Assembly: GCF_014199265.1 (NCBI RefSeq)
Contig: NZ_JACIJG010000004.1
Span: forward strand, 1 to 64,000
Origin: Brucella daejeonensis
GTDB lineage: Bacteria; Pseudomonadota; Alphaproteobacteria; Rhizobiales; Rhizobiaceae
Reading direction: 5' to 3'
DNA: 64,000 nucleotides
Position numbers and translations under genes: made by a program. Positions 60,963 through 64,000 of this stretch are shown in pieces (within the stretch, counting starts at the first letter, position 1; every line of letters begins with the position of its first letter). The notes under the pieces are model-generated. The model did no database searches. It was not told where the DNA came from and saw nothing but the letters and a program-made list of their open reading frames with translations.

Positions 60963-61808
60963 ATGTCTGGTGGCGTCCTTCTGATCGTCCTCTTTGGCGC
61001 GTTTCTCCACGCGAGCTGGAACGCAATCGTCAAGGGGAGCGGAGACAAATTCTTCGGCGCGGCCAGCGTAACCGGCGCCGCCGGGACTATCGCTCTTTTC
61101 ATCCTGCCTTTTCTGCCGCTGCCAAACCCCGCAAGCTGGATCTACATGCTTTCATCGACGGTCACGCAGACCTTTTATATGTCGCTGGTGGCTGCGGCCT
61201 ATAAATCGGGCGATATGAGCGAAGCCTATCCCATCATGCGCGGCACACCGCCCCTGCTGGTGGCGCTGGCGAGCGCTCCGCTTGTCGGTGAGATCATGGG
61301 CTGGCAAAGCTGGCTTGGCATCATCCTGATCTGCTCTGGCGTCCTGGCCATGGCGCTGGATGCCCGCCGCAGGAATGGCGGCGCTTCGAGCCGCACCGCG
61401 CTGCTTGCGCTCGCCAATGCCGGGTTCATCGCCAGCTATACGATCATCGACGGTCTTGGCGTCCGCGTGTCGGGCGAGCCTCTGTCCTATACGCTGTGGC
61501 TCTTTTTGATGAACGCCATTCCGCTTGGCGGTTGGGCTTTCTATCGTGAGCCGGACCGCTTCATCCATTATCTGCGCAATCGCTGGCGTCCGGCCCTGAT
61601 CGGCGGGGCGGGCACGCTCGGCTCTTACGGTCTGGCGCTCTGGGCGATGACAATGGCGCCCATTGCCGTCGTGGCGGCGCTCCGCGAAACGGCGATACTT
61701 TTCGGCGTCCTCATCTCTGCGCTGGTGTTGAAGGAAAAAGTCGGATTGCCGCGTTTTATCGCTGCGGGTCTTATTGTTCTCGGTGCGATTTCGCTGCGCT
61801 TGTCTTGA
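60963..61808 (+). CDS. EamA-family transporter
   Basis: The 281-residue membrane protein has about nine or ten hydrophobic helices in two halves. The first begins MSGGVLLIVLFGAFLHASWN, a form typical of the EamA/DMT group with the ASWN element, and SEAYPIMRGTPPLLVALAS near residue 83. The substrate is unknown. GAGT precedes the ATG. It is divergent from rlmJ. The next gene on the strand is the Mo enzyme, 77 bases away. Confidence 0.88.
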   Translation: MSGGVLLIVLFGAFLHASWNAIVKGSGDKFFGAASVTGAAGTIALFILPFLPLPNPASWIYMLSSTVTQTFYMSLVAAAYKSGDMSEAYPIMRGTPPLLVALASAPLVGEIMGWQSWLGIILICSGVLAMALDARRRNGGASSRTALLALANAGFIASYTIIDGLGVRVSGEPLSYTLWLFLMNAIPLGGWAFYREPDRFIHYLRNRWRPALIGGAGTLGSYGLALWAMTMAPIAVVAALRETAILFGVLISALVLKEKVGLPRFIAAGLIVLGAISLRLS

Positions 61809-61885
61809 AAATTTATTTCGTCACAGTGACAATCTTCCGGCAGAATTTCGTTTCTGCAAAGAACGGCTTGAGCTAATAAACTTCT

Positions 61886-64000
61886 ATGAACCGGCCCGCT
61901 CCCATTTCGAATATCAAGATCGGTCATTCGGCCTGTCCGCATGACTGCCCGTCAACCTGCGCGCTCGATGTTGAGATTCTCGACGAGCGCACCATCGGCC
62001 GCGTGCGCGGCGCGAAGGACAACAGCTACACGGCTGGCGTCATCTGCGCCAAGGTGGCGCGCTATGCCGAACGCGTCCACCATCCCGACCGGCTGAAACA
62101 TCCGTTGGTTCGTGCCGGTGCGAAGGGCGCGGGGCAGTGGAAGCAAGCGTCGTGGGATGCGGCGCTTGATTTGATCGCCGAGCGATTCCTGAAAGCCGAG
62201 CAGGACTATGGCAGCGAAAGCGTCTGGCCTTATTACTATGCAGGCACGATGGGGCTGGTGCAGCGCGACTCGATCAACCGTCTGCGCTTTGCCAAGCGCT
62301 ATTCCAACCAGTTCGACAGTTTCTGCACCAATATGGCCTGGACCGGCTATTTTGCCGGAACGGGAAGCCTGACCGGCCCCGATCCGCGCGAAATGGCCAA
62401 GGCCGATGTGGTGGTCATATGGGGCACCAATGCCGCCGCCACGCAGGTCAATGTCATGACCCATGCCGTGCGGGCGCGCAAGGAGCGCGGTGCCAAGATC
62501 GTCGTCATCGACGTTTACGCCAATGCAACCGTCCGGCAGGCGGATATGGGCATTGTGCTGAAACCGGGAACCGATGGCGCCTTTGCCTGTGCGGTCATGC
62601 ATGTGCTGTTTCGAGACGGTCTGGCCGACTGGGATTATCTCGAACGCTATACCGACGACCCGAGGGGACTTGAGAAGCATCTTCAGACCCGTACGCCTGA
62701 ATGGGCTTCCGCCATCACCGGTCTGACGGTGGAAGAGATCGAGGCTTTCGCCCATCTCGTCGGCAAGACCAAACGGACCTATTTCCGCCTCGGCTATGGT
62801 TTCACCCGCCAGCGCAACGGCGCGGTCAATATGCACGCCGCCGCTTCGATTGCCTGTGTCACAGGCGCCTTTCTTCATGAAGGCGGCGGAGCGTTCCATT
62901 CGAACGCTGGCATCTTCAAGATGGACAAGCGCGAGATCGAAGGGCGCGCCATGCAGGATGTCGGCATCCGTTTTCTCGACCAGTCGAAGATCGGACGCAT
63001 CCTCACCAATGATGCGCAAGCGCTCTATGGCGGCCCGCCCGTCATGGCGATGTTGATCCAGAACACCAATCCGGCGAATGTTACGCCGGAACAGCGTCTG
63101 GTTCGCAAGGGTTTTGCGCGCGAGGACCTTTTCGTCGCCGTGCACGAGCAGTTCATGACCGATACGGCGAAGATGGCCGATGTCGTCCTGCCCGCGACGA
63201 CATTCCTCGAACACGACGATATTTATCGCGGCGGCGGGCAGCAGCACCTGGTGCTTGGTCCGAAGTTGATCGAACCTCTCGCCGATGCGCGCCCGAACAT
63301 CTTCGTCATCAACGAACTGGCAAAGCGTCTCGGTGTCGGCCATCTGCCCGGCTTCGATCTCGACGAGCGCACGCTGATCGACAACATGAATGCCAATAGC
63401 GATCTGCCGCATTTCGACGAATTGAAGGAAAAGCGGTTTGTCGATTTGCAGCCGCCCTTCGAGGAAGCGCATTACATCGACGGTTTCAAATGGCCGGACG
63501 GCAAATTTCGCTTCCGCCCCGACTGGACCGGAAGCCCTTCGCCGAACAAGCCGCCGGAAGTCATGGGACTTCAGGGGCCGTTCGGCTCCATTCCGCAGTT
63601 CCCGGACCATTGGGACGTCATCGAAGCTGCGGATATGGAACATCCATTCCGTATGACGACCTCACCGGCGCATAATTTCCTGAATTCGACCTTTGCCGAG
63701 ACACCGACTTCGCTCGCGAAGGAAATCCGGCCCGAATTGCTCATTCATCCCGACGATGCGGCAGAGCTTGGCATCGAGGACGGCGAGCGGATCGAGATCG
63801 GCAACCATCGCGGCGAACTGGTGCTTCATGCCGTTCTGCGCGCCGGGCAAAAGCGAGGCGTGGTCGTGTCGGAAGGCATTTTCCCGAATTCGGCATTCGA
63901 GCGCGGCGAGGGGATCAACATATTGATAGGGGCCGAACCCGCCGCCCCCTATGGCGGGCTTGCGGTGCATGACACCAGGATCTGGATTCGCAAAATAGAC
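61886..64000 (+). CDS. Molybdopterin oxidoreductase (3' end outside the window)
   Basis: The frame is open from 61886 to the window edge, 705 codons, near the full length of the family. An N-terminal iron-sulfur motif C-x3-C-x3-C reads ACPHDCPSTC, with the fourth Cys in VICAKV. The molybdenum domain has FCTNMAWTGYFAGTG near residue 148, a Cys that may bind the metal, then GTNAAATQVNV, and the C-terminal domain includes SPAHNFLNSTF and GIEDGERIEIGNHRGELVL. The enzyme belongs to the DMSO reductase family with unknown substrate; no signal peptide is seen. The cofactor could come from MoaD and MoaE. Confidence 0.9.
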   Translation, partial: MNRPAPISNIKIGHSACPHDCPSTCALDVEILDERTIGRVRGAKDNSYTAGVICAKVARYAERVHHPDRLKHPLVRAGAKGAGQWKQASWDAALDLIAERFLKAEQDYGSESVWPYYYAGTMGLVQRDSINRLRFAKRYSNQFDSFCTNMAWTGYFAGTGSLTGPDPREMAKADVVVIWGTNAAATQVNVMTHAVRARKERGAKIVVIDVYANATVRQADMGIVLKPGTDGAFACAVMHVLFRDGLADWDYLERYTDDPRGLEKHLQTRTPEWASAITGLTVEEIEAFAHLVGKTKRTYFRLGYGFTRQRNGAVNMHAAASIACVTGAFLHEGGGAFHSNAGIFKMDKREIEGRAMQDVGIRFLDQSKIGRILTNDAQALYGGPPVMAMLIQNTNPANVTPEQRLVRKGFAREDLFVAVHEQFMTDTAKMADVVLPATTFLEHDDIYRGGGQQHLVLGPKLIEPLADARPNIFVINELAKRLGVGHLPGFDLDERTLIDNMNANSDLPHFDELKEKRFVDLQPPFEEAHYIDGFKWPDGKFRFRPDWTGSPSPNKPPEVMGLQGPFGSIPQFPDHWDVIEAADMEHPFRMTTSPAHNFLNSTFAETPTSLAKEIRPELLIHPDDAAELGIEDGERIEIGNHRGELVLHAVLRAGQKRGVVVSEGIFPNSAFERGEGINILIGAEPAAPYGGLAVHDTRIWIRKID

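Noticed and set aside
61952-63643. 563-codon open frame on the minus strand opposite the molybdopterin oxidoreductase
   Set aside because: Its residues mirror the codon bias of the sense gene; the sense frame has all cofactor motifs.

Overview
The window reads as chromosomal core DNA of an alphaproteobacterium of the family Brucellaceae. The 5'-truncated porin matches the Omp2 family, and a later gene encodes an Omp25-type protein of 213 residues with the Brucella-style N terminus. An FnrN-type regulator, the Omp2–dapA–smpB–rpoZ–rsh order and the GC-rich codon use agree. The porin and Omp25 differ at many positions from the classical pathogenic Brucella proteins as I remember them, so an Ochrobactrum-like (environmental Brucella) species is the best guess. 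No rRNA, tRNA, CRISPR array, prophage or complete insertion sequence was seen.

Layout. 1-3.0 kb: porin end, a BON-domain protein, a 29-residue membrane microprotein and a helix-hairpin-helix protein. 3.0-9.1 kb: lytic transglycosylase, dapA, smpB, a family 5 uracil-DNA glycosylase, a NYN protein and rpoZ. 9.3-15 kb: rsh (ppGpp), pyrE, fnrN and hemN, with a perfect FNR box between the last two. 15-17.4 kb: an Fsr-like exporter divergent from an AraC-type regulator. 17.4-21.9 kb: a DUF2062 gene, then acpS, lepB, rnc, era and recO. 21.9-32.4 kb: phosphatase, HD hydrolase and ygfZ; dihydroorotase; an isochorismatase with its GlxA-type regulator; Nudix and SRAP proteins; cysS and a GFA-type protein. 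32.4-37.1 kb: cimA with a strange 5' end, rarD and an M23 peptidase. 37-45 kb: an overlapping minus-strand operon lptF-lptG-lptD-surA-pdxA-rsmA that links LPS export, porin folding, vitamin B6 and ribosome maturation. 45.6-56.9 kb: pepA, holC, an ABC-F ATPase, a DinB-like protein, ndk, a META-domain protein, moaE-moaD-pgsA-uvrC and an SDR enzyme. 57-64 kb: omp25, a GST, periplasmic RNase T2, rlmJ, an EamA transporter and a molybdopterin oxidoreductase that runs off the right end.

The genes are ordinary housekeeping. The unusual material lies between them: (i) an exact 59-bp duplication of the cimA start, separated from the real gene by two identical REP units and making a 66-codon leader ORF whose stop overlaps the cimA start (TAATG); (ii) three copies of a 78-bp-class palindromic element with TA-flanked GTGG/CCAC ends, one of which supplies the cysS stop codon; (iii) a 277-bp MITE-like element with about 30-bp inverted ends and TA on both sides; (iv) a 138-bp nested palindrome; (v) REP-like double hairpins near fnrN and hemN; (vi) short tandem repeats in a signal-peptide region and before pepA. 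I did not find a convincing new multigene system; the cimA arrangement is the best candidate for something undescribed.
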